Of a stretch of DNA of 64,000 nucleotides, positions 1 to 10,600 are shown one piece after another. This stretch comes from Colius striatus (Eukaryota > Chordata > Aves > Coliiformes > Coliidae). The notes below the pieces were generated by a model. That model saw nothing but the letters and a program-made list of their open reading frames with translations. It made no database searches and had not been told where the DNA came from. A program made the translations under genes and the position numbers. The DNA is taken from the NCBI RefSeq assembly GCF_028858725.1, contig NC_084766.1, positions 24,468,501 through 24,532,500 on the forward strand, given 5' to 3'. Position 1 is the first letter of the stretch; every line of letters begins with the position of its first letter.

Positions 1-3000
1 ATGTGATGATGGGGTGACTGACCCTGGAGGACTGCCCCAGTGTGAACACAGGAACACGTGGTAACTCCAAAAGCAGCTGAGAGGCAACATGGGAATTAGC
101 TTGGGCTCTCAGCTGTCCAAGCACAGTTTTAGAGCACACACAAGCACTGGCTGGCCTCCAGGGCTGCCTTGCAGGCAGGGAGAGATTAGGGACAAGGGTT
201 ATGTAAGGAAAGTAGAGGTGTGAGAGAGGAAGTCACGCACCTGCAAGCTCTAGAGAGTGAGCAGAGTGGGATGAATGTCTCTGCCACCTCTTAGAGGCTC
301 CTCTGAGCCCAGCCTTAAACTCCCATGGTCCCTCTCTGCAGGCATCCCAAAGCTGGGTACTCCAGGGATGCTCCCTGCACTGGGGCAGGGGTTGCACAGG
401 CACAAGGCAGCAGCAGCCTCTGCTTTGGGTCAGGACCTCTGAGCTCTCAAGTGTGTGGAATGTGTGTTAATCTCAAAGACTGTTGGTCCCATGGAAGGGA
501 ATGAGTGCAAACAGCCAGAAGCATTGCACCCCCAGGGTGCCTGTTCCTCTCCTCCTGATGGTCCCCAGCAGCTTTCAGCAGGAGCCCACTCGACACCTTA
601 AGCTGGATCTTAAGTGTGAACTTCCTAAGGGTGGAAAAGCACACTCACTTGATGGCAATGCAGGTGCTCTGCACCCAGCAGCATCCAACTTCAAGGTCCC
701 AGAATAACCTTTCCTGAGGATCTGGGGCTCTGCTATTGCTGGGTTAATGTTGAGCTCTGCAAAGCAATGGGAACAAAAGCTGTGCAGCCTCCAGCCACAG
801 GCAGAGGTGTGCAAGGAGTGCTGCTGCCAGACTCCCTGTGGGCAGACTCTCTCTGTAGCTACCAGACTCTCAGTGGGAAGCCCCCACTGCCTTTTGCACA
901 TGGGGACCAAACCAGCTTATGCACTGAGTACAAGTCTCTCATCTTTCAGGTTCTACCCACGAAGAAATATGTTTCTGGACGCCCTTCCAGCTGCTTTCTA
1001 GCTTGGAGATCACATTCAGGACTTACTAATGCAAGAGGGAATGAGAGGGAAAGGGAAGAGGAAGATGTCAAATCAGCATCAGTCCTTTTGTTCTAGCAGA
1101 AGGTCACTGAGAGCAGAGCCTGCTGCAGGGAGGGTTAGGGAGGACAGGAGAGTAGAGTCTTCAGCAGGAACAGAAAGAGAAAGGTTGAAAGTGGCTTGAA
1201 AAGAGCGAGCCTGGAAAGTCCATCTCCACTTAAGTGACCTCTCAGAAAATACCTTGTGTAGCCCCCAGCCTTGAGCTGCAGAGCCACTCAGGCCAGCAGC
1301 AAAGGTTGCCCAGGGATGCTGTGACTTGTTGGAGGCAGGCTGGCTGTGCTACATGCACCATGTGTCTTGGTTGAAGTGGATTTGCTTCCAGGAGCTGGGG
1401 TCTGTACAAAGCCCCATTGCTGTCCCTCACCTCTGGCAGGGGAAATCCCCACAGGTAACACTGATGCCAGTGGGGCAAAGGCTGTTCATGAGTTGCACCT
1501 CAGCCTTCCCAAGGGCACCTGCGGGGCAAGGGGGACTGTTCTGGGCCAGAGATGTGGCCACCAGCAGCACTTACCCATCGATGTGTGCAGAGGAGAGCTG
1601 AAGTACAGCTCTGGTTTGGCAGCTCTGAGTCCAAACTCCCCAGCTGGCTGTTGGCAGTGCAGCAGGGTGGTCAGCTGGCACACAGGGGGCACCCAGCGCT
1701 GCCTGTGCCCAGCACAGGGCCATCCATGCACGTAACAACCTCCAGAGCCTAAAGCCAGGCATGTGCTGCTTGTGCTGGAGGTGAGGGGATGCATCCAGGC
1801 TCCCCCGCTGCCCCAACAGCTGCCATCACCCTTACACTTCAGGCTGTGCCCGCTGGCTGCGGGGCTGAGCGAGGGACATGCTCCAAGTGCTGCTCCTCAC
1901 TGTCCCCAAATCCCCCCCATTACAGCCCCCACCAGTGCCCACACTTGCAAGCCGGCTGTGCCCCTCGTCCCACTCTCCTGCTACCGGAGGGGAGGCAGGA
2001 AAACACCTTTCTGCAGCTCCTCAGCCTCTGCAACAGACCCTAAATCAGTAACACCACAACACAGGGGCAGGTTATTGCCAACGGAAACCATTAAGCTGTA
2101 ACACAGGGGGATAAAGCCAGCCTCTAACACTTGAAAGATTTATAGGGCACGACACTGGGGTGTTAATTCTTTTGGCAACACAAATGCTTTCACACTCCCT
2201 GCCTTTCCTCACCTGCAGGGGCAAGGAGAGGGGGCCACGTGCAGCCCAGCCCCAGGAGAGCAGGGACGCAGCCTTGTTGGTGCTGTGGCCAGTGGCATGT
2301 GCATTTGGGGTGACATCGTGCCCATGGGGCTGCCCAAACACACATGCCTCAGCTCTACAGCCCATCCCCAGAGGTTGTTCCCCATGCCCAGCTCCAGCTT
2401 CCCTAAGACACTCTCAGCTCCCGTCTGCCTCCACAGCTGCAGCACAGGTACAAGGAAAGGCTGTGAAGAAACTTTCAGACCACCTAAAGCAGCTGGAGAA
2501 CCCAGCCCGGCTTTTGGGCACACGAGCCCTTAGTCAGCTCTCGGCTCTGGGGGTGCTTTGGCAGTCGGTGGCACAGGAGCCATCCCTGCAGACCTCTGTT
2601 TTGGATCCCTCCTGCTGCGACAGCTGAGATGGGAAGATGCTTGTCAGCATGGCCCAGCTTGATGATCAGCATGATGCTTGTCGGCATGGCCCAGCTGCCA
2701 TGGGCAGGAAGGCGGCTGCATGTGTGCTGCAGCAAAAGGGGTTTGCATCGACTCCCACAAAGGGACACTTGCATCCTCCCACTGAGTCCCTGCCGGGGCC
2801 TGGCTTCCCCCATTTCCTGCCAGCCAACACCCCTGGGAAGTGCTGCATTACTGATTAACAGCCCCCTGCCCACCTGCCCCTCGCCCCACTCGTACCTTTG
2901 CCTGCAGCCACCTCCTTGGACCCTCCCTTGTGCAAAGTCCACAGCCAGGCAGGGGAGGACAGGGTGGGAGCTTACCCAGGGCTCATCCCACAACAGCCTC

Positions 3001-3890
3001 ACCACACCCCACATTCCTGGGGGGCTGAAGAGGCTGAGCTACAGAGCAGCAGGAGTCACCCTGGGTGCAGGGAGCATCCCTCTCCATCCAGAGCAGCAGG
3101 AAGGGCACAAGTGAGCTCCAAACCCTCTGCCAGCTCACAGGATAGCTGCAGCACACCCCAGACACATCATATGACCAAAGGGCCTGTGACCGAGGGGCAG
3201 CATCAGCCCAGCTGAACCCCAACCCTGCATCACACCCACTGGACACCCCGAGCTTCATTGCAGCTGCCCCTCCCTGCTCTCCTACTAGAGGAGTGGGCAC
3301 TGCTTCCACCAAGCAAGGGGTATGGAGGGCTCTTGCCCAGCCTCCTCCTGCCCCAGCCTGTCAGGAACCCTGGAGGTCCATCCCCTGCTTGTCCCTTCCC
3401 ACCATGCTCTCCTGGCTCCGCAGAGCCCAGCTGGATGGCTGCAGCCTCTCCCATCCCAGGGGGTGCTGAGAGGGGACGAGCCAGGCACTGCTGCACCCTG
3501 AAGCTGGGGTGCTCAATGCCACCTTGGGGTTGCCAGCCAGCACTGCCAGCTCAGCCCTGCTCTGGTGCTGGGGATCCCTGGCCTGTCCCACAGGAGCCCA
3601 AGGCAGGGCTTTTCTCTGGCTGCCAGCACAGAGCAGGGTGCAGGGTCCCAGTGCTGCTGGTTCTGGTGAGGTGCAAGGGAGGTGGTCAGCAGCAAGCCCA
3701 GGCACGTTTTTTCTCCTTCCTGAACTGCAGCAAGCTGAGGGGGCTGGTGAGGCATCCTGCAGCCCCTGTCCCTGACCACCCTCCCTCTGGCAAGCAGCAT
3801 CCCACTGTGCTCTGCCCACTGCAGGTGCCTGGAGCCTCTCTGCAGTCACACCGACACCTCTCCCTCGGGGGACACCTGGAGATGAGATGT
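1..3890. other. Left flank with no supportable gene
   Basis: Open frames of 60-230 codons occur on both strands. None shows a recognisable domain, a consistent set of splice sites or protein-like composition, and they overlap one another as expected in GC-rich DNA. In human, NOLC1 follows PPRC1 here, but I see no NOLC1 start (LisH-type N-terminus) or acidic-serine/lysine repeats. A short AT-richer patch near 2040-2170 is the only compositional change. The stretch is probably intergenic. Confidence 0.5.
2636..2696. repeat. Short imperfect direct duplication
   Basis: Two 24-base copies (2636-2659 and 2673-2696) of a segment beginning GATGCTTGTC and ending GGCCCAGCT are separated by 13 bases. 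They differ at one base. This looks like a local duplication; no function is apparent. Confidence 0.7.
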
Positions 3891-4167
3891 CAGACATCCC
3901 TCTCCTCCTGGCCAGCGAGCAGGCTCAGAGGGGACAGGCAGCCATTGTAGTTGCACACGCTGCCCTCAGAGCCGGCAGACCCCTCCAAGGGCTTGAGCTC
4001 CTCGTAGCCCAGCCCAGAGCCGTGGCAGAGGATCCCGCACTGCCCCTCCGTGGCCACCACGGGAGGTGCAGGCGCCCTCGAAACCTCCCCGGAGGGTGCC
4101 TCGGGGCCGGGATGCCGAGTCCTCTCTGCAGCACAGCCGAAGAGATGGTCCGAGGGGTCTGCACCGC
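3891..4167 (-). CDS. Unidentified coding-like terminal exon
   Basis: On the - strand an acceptor-like site (pyrimidine-rich stretch, then GTGAACAG) at 4168 opens a frame of about 92 codons that ends in TGA at 3891-3893. The frame is closed by a stop just upstream of the acceptor, as a real terminal exon would be. The peptide looks protein-like: it carries DPSDHLFGC, a LGYEELKPLEG segment, CNYNGCLSPLSLL and ends GQEERDV. The spaced tyrosine motifs resemble a receptor cytoplasmic tail, but I recognise no family. It lies just past the PPRC1 polyadenylation signal on the same strand. Its entry phase (two bases completing a codon) would also fit the donor of PPRC1 exon 13, so an alternative PPRC1 3' end is possible. 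It could equally be the tail of a lost gene, or chance. Confidence 0.3.
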
Positions 4168-4422
4168 CTGTTCACAGAGACAGTCACTCTATGCCAAGCC
4201 ATTGAAGGCTGCCACACACCTCTCAGAGCAGCTCGGTGACTCCAGTCCCACCCCATTTCCCCCAGACAACCCACTACTGAACCCACTTCCCAACCTGTGC
4301 TGCCTCCTGGGGCCAGACCCCCGCTCAGAGCCCCGAGATCCCAGGGGGGCACAGCCCGGGCCCACGTCGGGGGAGGCCCCACACAAAGGAGAGACGAGGC
4401 AGCTGCTGTTTGGGCATCCACA

Positions 4423-4641
4423 TTTATTACCCGGCGGGGGCGAGCCTGGGGCTGCCACTCGCCTGGGCCCCTGTGCTCCGAGGCAAACGGCTCGTCCTCC
4501 TTAAATACTGGTTATAAAACAAATCTTTTTTTCCTTTTTCTTTTTCTTAAAAACCCCATCTCTCTCTCTCTCTCTCTCTCCCTCCATACTTTTTTGTCTT
4601 TTGTATCTGAGTATAAAAGGGGGGCAGCACCGTGCCCGCCG
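4423..4641 (-). terminator. PPRC1: PPRC1 3' UTR and poly(A) signal
   Basis: AATAAA reads on the - strand at 4428-4423, about 215 bases after the PPRC1 stop codon at 4642-4644. Transcript cleavage is expected around 4400-4410. The short 3' UTR contains a pyrimidine/purine simple repeat at 4559-4580. Confidence 0.75.
4559..4580. repeat. (TC)11 microsatellite in the PPRC1 3' UTR
   Basis: Eleven perfect TC units on the + strand, equal to (GA)11 in the PPRC1 transcript. A T-rich run lies just to the left, at about 4525-4548. Confidence 0.9.
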
Positions 4642-7600
4642 CTACCTGCGCAGGCTGCGCTGGGCCTGCCGCAGCAGCGTGTCGAAGTCCAGCGAGTCGA
4701 ACTTGCTCTTGACAGGGGCCGGGTCGAAATCCTCCCGGTTGGAGTCTGGAAGACACAGGGAGAGGCTTCCCTGAGCCACAGGGACACTGGCAAGAGTTCC
4801 AGCCATCCCCATGGCAACTCCTTCCCATCTTGCTTCGCCTCTAGAGCGGGAGCTGGGCTGATGGAGGACCAGACCTGGCCTCCACCACAGCACTGCAGGG
4901 ACAGGGGGCCCCATCCAGCCTCAGGGCAGGGTTAGCCCTGGACGTGGCTCCTATAGCTCCGGGAAGCAGAGAGGAGCAAGGCTGCCACCCCTCCAGCCTG
5001 GGGGCTGCGCGACTCACCCAAGTCGGCGTAGTTCCTGCGGCAGAACTGCCGGCGGCCGCCGAAGCACAGGTCAAAGGGCTGTTCATCCGGGCGCCGCAGC
5101 TTGTGCCCGCTCTCGATGGCAGCAAAGGCCTCCTCGGCGTAGCGGTAGGTGACAAAGCCATAGTTGTCCCTGGAGCACGAGAAGGGGCAGAAGGGAGATG
5201 AGCAGTCAGGGAGCATGTTTGTCCCCTCTCAGCCCACACCACCCTATCAGGAGCCATCCCTGGAAAGGGACCGTGCCAAGAGGAGCCGTCCCCAGGCAGA
5301 GGCCATGCCCAGAGGACAGGAGTCATCCCATCCCCATGAAGGGACTGTGCCAAGAGGAGCCATCCCCAGGCAGGGGCCGTGCCCAGAGGAGCCATCCCCG
5401 GGAAGGGGCAATGCCGAGGGGAGCCATCCCATCCCCGGGCAGGGGCCGTGCCCAGAGGAGCCATCCCCAGGAAGGGGCAATGCCGAGGGGAGCCATCCCA
5501 TCCCCAGGCAGGGGCCGTGCCAGAGGAGCCATCCCCAGGCAGGGGCCGTGCCCAGAGGAGCCATCCCCAGGCAGGGGCAATGCCGAGGGGAGCCATCCCA
5601 TCCCCGGGCAGGGGCTGTGCCAGAGGAGCCATCCCCAGGCAGGGGCCGTGCCCAGAGGAGCCATCCCCAGGAAGGGGCAATGCCGAGGGGAGCCATCCCA
5701 TCCCCGGGCAGGGGCTGCGCCACGCGCCCGCAGCTCTCACCCCTCGGAGCGGAAGTGCAGGGTGCACTCCTCGATGTCCCCAAAGACAGAGAAGCGGTGC
5801 CGCAGCTCCGAGCGCGTCATCCTGCTGGGGATCTTGCCAATGAACACGACCCGGCGCTCCTCCTGCGGGCAGGGATGCAGCGGCCCGTCAGACAGCAACG
5901 CGGCCCCAGCACCTCACAGCCTGCCCTGCCCAGCACTGCCACCCCCGAGCCTGCGGCCCCACGGCTTTCTGAAGTGCCACAGGGGCTGGGGACCCCCGGA
6001 CATCTAGAGCCCCAGCTTCCCAGCCCTCCAGCACTCACTATTGCACGTTCCTTCTGGAGGATCCTCTGCCTTTGGTAGTGGTCCTGTGCGTCGTAACTGT
6101 ATCTGGCGGGGCAGAAACCAGACACGTGAGGTCACGGGGGTGCCAGGAGAGAGAGATCCCAGGCAGAAAGGAAGATTTTTCAAGGAGTGGGTCCATCCCT
6201 GCCTGGGACAGCAGTGGTTGGGTGACGGGCTGTGGGGAGCTCACACCCCTGCACAGGGGCCACGCTCACCTTCTCCGCCTGTTACTCCTCCTGTGTGGCG
6301 AGGGGGAGTGGGACTGGCTGCGGGACGTGGACCTGGACGAGTAGGAGGATGCTGAGGATGAGGATCTGTCCCGGGACCTGCCACATGACCCACAGCTGGA
6401 GCGGGAGGAGGAGCTGTTGGAACATCTTGAGCGGTACCTGGCGGAAGGAGAGACACAGCTCAGTGCCAAGCCCCTCATGCCCAGCACCACGAAGCTCTGG
6501 AGGAGATCTCCATCCTCCCCAGGATACCAACACCCAACTCAGGACAGGATCCATGCTCAGGGTGGGCTGGAGCTATGCAAACCTCTGCCCTAAGTTGCCA
6601 GGGCAGTAACGACACTACAAAGTTGTCACTCCTCTCGGCTCCAAACACGGCAGTGAAAGGGAGCAGGCTCACAACGGGCACAGCCTCCGAAGAGTGAGAA
6701 ACAGCCACGGGGGAGCCACGCAGCGCAGACCAGGCATGGGCCCAGGAGGGGCCAGGGCTGCCCTGTTGAGCCACACACAGTACAAAGGGTGGCACTGGAG
6801 CCATCACACCCACGTGGCACTCAGCAGCCACACCAATGGAGACTACACGTGCCTCCAGCCACCTCGAGGGCTGCAGCACGCACTGGGACAGGGCTGAGCT
6901 GCTGTGCGCACAGCCTCCTGCCCACAAGAGCTTCTCTGGCAGGGCCAGGCAAAGCATAAGGGCAGCAGGACTGAAACTCCTCTGGGATCCAGCAGTGCTG
7001 CCTCCAGGCAGCAGCAGGGTCTGTCTCTAAACACGCTGCCCACGGTGGCCCTCGCAACAGGCAAGCCCAGGCTGCGAGCAGGGTGTGCTGCCTGGTACTG
7101 CCCAGGGTGCTCCTGGAGGACAGTAAGTCAGGATGGCAGTCTGTGGGGACATTTCCCAGCATTTGCTGGAAAAGTCAAGCCAGGCAGGGCAAGGCCTTGA
7201 GCTCCACATCCCTGGGACTATATTTGTACCCTTACCAGCTCCAGCCCCCACACTATTGGCCAGTAACAGAGGGATCTCAGCTGGACAAGCCATTCATGCC
7301 CGGTGACCTGGCGTGTCTCCAGAAGTGGCTGAGCATGCAGGGAAGGGGAGATGACGGATCTCTGGCCAGCTCCAGTGCCTCCCAGGCCAGCTGGGACAGG
7401 CTGTGTCCAGCAGAGGCTGAGCCGCCCCGCTTTCCCACACGGGCACCTCTGTAAGGAGCACTCAGGCAGCCCAGTCAAACAAGGTTTCCTCTGCTTGCCC
7501 CCAGCAGCTCCCTGGAAGGCTCCATTTTATCTCCTCTTGTTTCTACATCTAGAGCTGCACCAGCCCCACAGTACAAACCAACACCCCCAGTAATACATCA

Positions 7601-10600
7601 GAAAAAGCATCCAAAAGCCAAGGACTTGTACTGTGACGCAGCAGGAGGCAGCGTGGCTCGGCGGTGGCTCTGCAGGCACGCCTGCCCAGGCCCGGGCTGC
7701 AGCCACACACCCGTTGCAGGCCGGCGCAGCAGCCCCCCCAGCCCCTGCCAGCCTGGCGCCCCCTCAGAAGGGCCACGGGGACAAAAAGATCAGTTACAGC
7801 CATCAAGCAGGTCCTCAGGGAGCTGTCTGGGCACCCAACCAAGGAGCAAGCAGACCTGCCCCACCGCTTACCTTCGCCACCGCTTGTGTGGTGGGGAGAA
7901 CGAGCGGGAGCGGGAGCGGGAGGACGAGGATGAAGAGGAAGATGAGGAGTCGCTAGCTCCATCCGAACTGGAGCTGAAGGAGCGGCTGGCCCGGCTCCGG
8001 CCGGCCCTCCAGCTGCTGGCAGAGGGGCTGGGCGAGTCCCGGGCTCTGCGGTAGCAGCGCAGCGACCTCTTGTCGGCAGCACGGCCGGGCTGGGCACTGG
8101 GAGTCCGCATCTCCTGGTCCCGGCAGGGAGACGCAGCTGGAGACAGGAGCACCGAGGTGGGGGGGCTGCTGCAGCCGGCGGCCGCCGGGACAGGGATGCT
8201 AGTCCGATAATCCAGGGGGGCTGGGCAGGCCGGGCCCGGGGGCTCCTGGCTGGGCCCCGCGCCGGGGGCCGGCGGGGTGGGCTGGGGCTGGTCCAGCGTC
8301 CGTTTGGTTAAGGAGGAGATGGGTTTGATGGTGATGTCCCAGTGGTGTTTGACGTTCCAGCGGGAGCCGCCCGGGGCGGGGGGCTGCGTGCCGGGGCTGC
8401 CGCCGCTCTCCGCCCGCGCCGTGCCCGGGATGCAGTAGTCGTGGTCTCCCGAGCAGACATGGCTGGGGGCCGAGGCGGCGGGTGCCGGCACCGGACCCTT
8501 CCCCTGGGGCTTGCCGGGGGGCAGCGGCTTGGCTTTTGTCTGCTTGGCTGTCTTCTGAGGCCCTTCCTGGGGCGCGGACCCGGGCGACTGGGCCTTGGCC
8601 AGCAGCGAGACGGCAGGCAACGGCTTCCAGAGCTGGTGGGGAGGCGTCGCTGGCGGGGTCAGGCCTGCGAGAGCACCAGAGGGCTTTCAGGAGCAGCCCC
8701 TTGCTGCAACCCACACGGCTGCGGCTCCCCTCAAGCCCAAGGGCCTCCCCCAGCTCCATGACAGCCCGTCAGAACACACCAGTCTTCCCCCACCTCACCC
8801 TGGGGATTACCTGCCACGTTGGCCAGCTCAGAGGCCTGCAGGCTGTCCGGAGGCTTCCTGTCCTGCTGGGTCTCAGGCCTGAGAGGGGAAAGGAGCTTCG
8901 TCAAATGCAGCAGACAAAGCCCAGCCCCAGCCCCCACACCTGGGACACCCATCTGAGCTGCCCCACCAGCCAGCCTGGGGACACAGAGGCTCTGAGAGAG
9001 GAAGGACAGAACCCGCACAGCCTAGTCGTGCCCACCACAGTGTCTCTCAACTTTTCCCTCAGTGCCAGGACTGGTCCCTAGCCCAGCAAGAAGCTCAGCG
9101 CCTCGTGGGCCAGTGGACACAGTCCTGGTGCAGTTCAGACCTTCCCAGGTCTAAGAGCTGCCCCATGCCCCTGTCCAAGGCTCTGCCCGACTCCAGGTCA
9201 GGCCACTGGCTGCAAAGGTCTGGGTACTCACGCAGAGCTCCCTGCCGGCCGCTTGTCCTCAGGGGGCTGCACAGGAGCCTCCTCCTTCTTGGCTGGAAAG
9301 AGAGAGGGTGGGTGAGGCTGGGGCTGGAGGGCAGAGGACAGACTCTGCACACAGTGGGGACACAGAGCACCCCAAGCACAGATGGGGAGGGATTTCACAG
9401 CACCCCAAATCCAGTACCCTGAAGAGAGGACGTGCACATCCCTTTTCCTTCCGGGGCTCTCCACCACCCCCTCAGCTGCCTTGGAGACTCCCAGCTGCTT
9501 TCACAGGCAACAACCCCCGCAGGCAGCAGCCCCCCAGCCCCTGGGCAGCCCAGGGGGACAGCGTGGCACAAGGGGAGCCCCACGGGGCGCGCGGCAGACT
9601 GTATTCTCACCTTCAGACTTCTCAAACTGCTCCAGCAGGCTGGACAGGTCGGTGGCTTCAATCCCTGCGCCAGAGAGAGAGAGCACGGCAAGTCAGGTCA
9701 GCCAAAACCCTCCCAGCACCATCCTTCCCCCCACATCAGCCTCCCTGGGTGACAGGGCGAGCGCTCGAGTGCTGGGGAGGAGAAGCAGCAGCAGAACCTG
9801 CAGCAGCTCTGCATCTCCCGCAGCAAGAACAGGAGCACCCAGCTCTGCAGCCCTAGGACCAGTTTGGGCACAGCCAGCCTAGACCATCCACTCAAGGCAA
9901 TGTCCTGGCAGAGTGCTGGGAAGAGACTGCAAGCCCACAGGCACAGCTTTGCCACCCTCACCCCTAGAAGTGTCAGGAACCGGTCCCGCCACCCCAGCAG
10001 CCCTGCAGCCTACAGCCCCCCGCTCACCGATCTCGCTGATGAAGGCCTGCACGATGTCCTTGCTGCGGTCGCTGGGCTGCGCCGGGGCCTGCAGCGGCTG
10101 GTGCCTGCCAGGCCGTGCGGCGGGTGCCTTGCTGGGCATGCTGCTCTCTCTGTCTGTCTTCGGGGCTGCTGCTGCAGCTGGGGAGCTGCATTTCTGGCTG
10201 GGTGGCTCCCGCCCAGCGGCTACCTCGGTCTCCAGTGTGGCTTTCTCCTCTGTACCCCTGCCTGGCCCTGCAGCCTCCTTTGTGGGCTGGGTGCTAGAGG
10301 ACTCCCCAACAGGCCCAGCAGCAGAAGACACCTCAGTGGGGCAACGGAGGGCAGCTGGGGGGGCCTTTGGGAGCTGGGGAAGGGTTGTAGCCTGCGGCTC
10401 CTCCAGAGGCTGGGTGGTGGCAGCCGTGAGGGCCGCTGTGTGCTGGGCTGGTGCTGCAGGAGTGACTCTGCTTGGTGGGGCAGCTGCAGGGGCTGGCACC
10501 GGAGGGGCCTTGGGGAGAGAGCTCTCCTCCGCCAGCCGTGCCTGCCTCCTGGGGTCTGACACCCTGCTGGCCACGGGCCTGGCTGGGCCACCTGCAGCCC

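Noticed and set aside
1346-1735. 129-codon + strand frame with several cysteines
   Set aside because: It looked briefly protein-like (KAVHELHLSLPKGTC), but lacks splice sites in register and any recognised family; overlapping frames are equally long.
1-3890. NOLC1, expected next to PPRC1 by human synteny
   Set aside because: None of its N-terminal LisH motif or acidic/basic repeats is visible in any frame; it probably lies further left.
5164-6078. Repetitive 'PRGAIPRQG'-type proteins in several frames on both strands
   Set aside because: They are translations of the intronic minisatellite at 5250-5721, flanked by PPRC1 splice sites.
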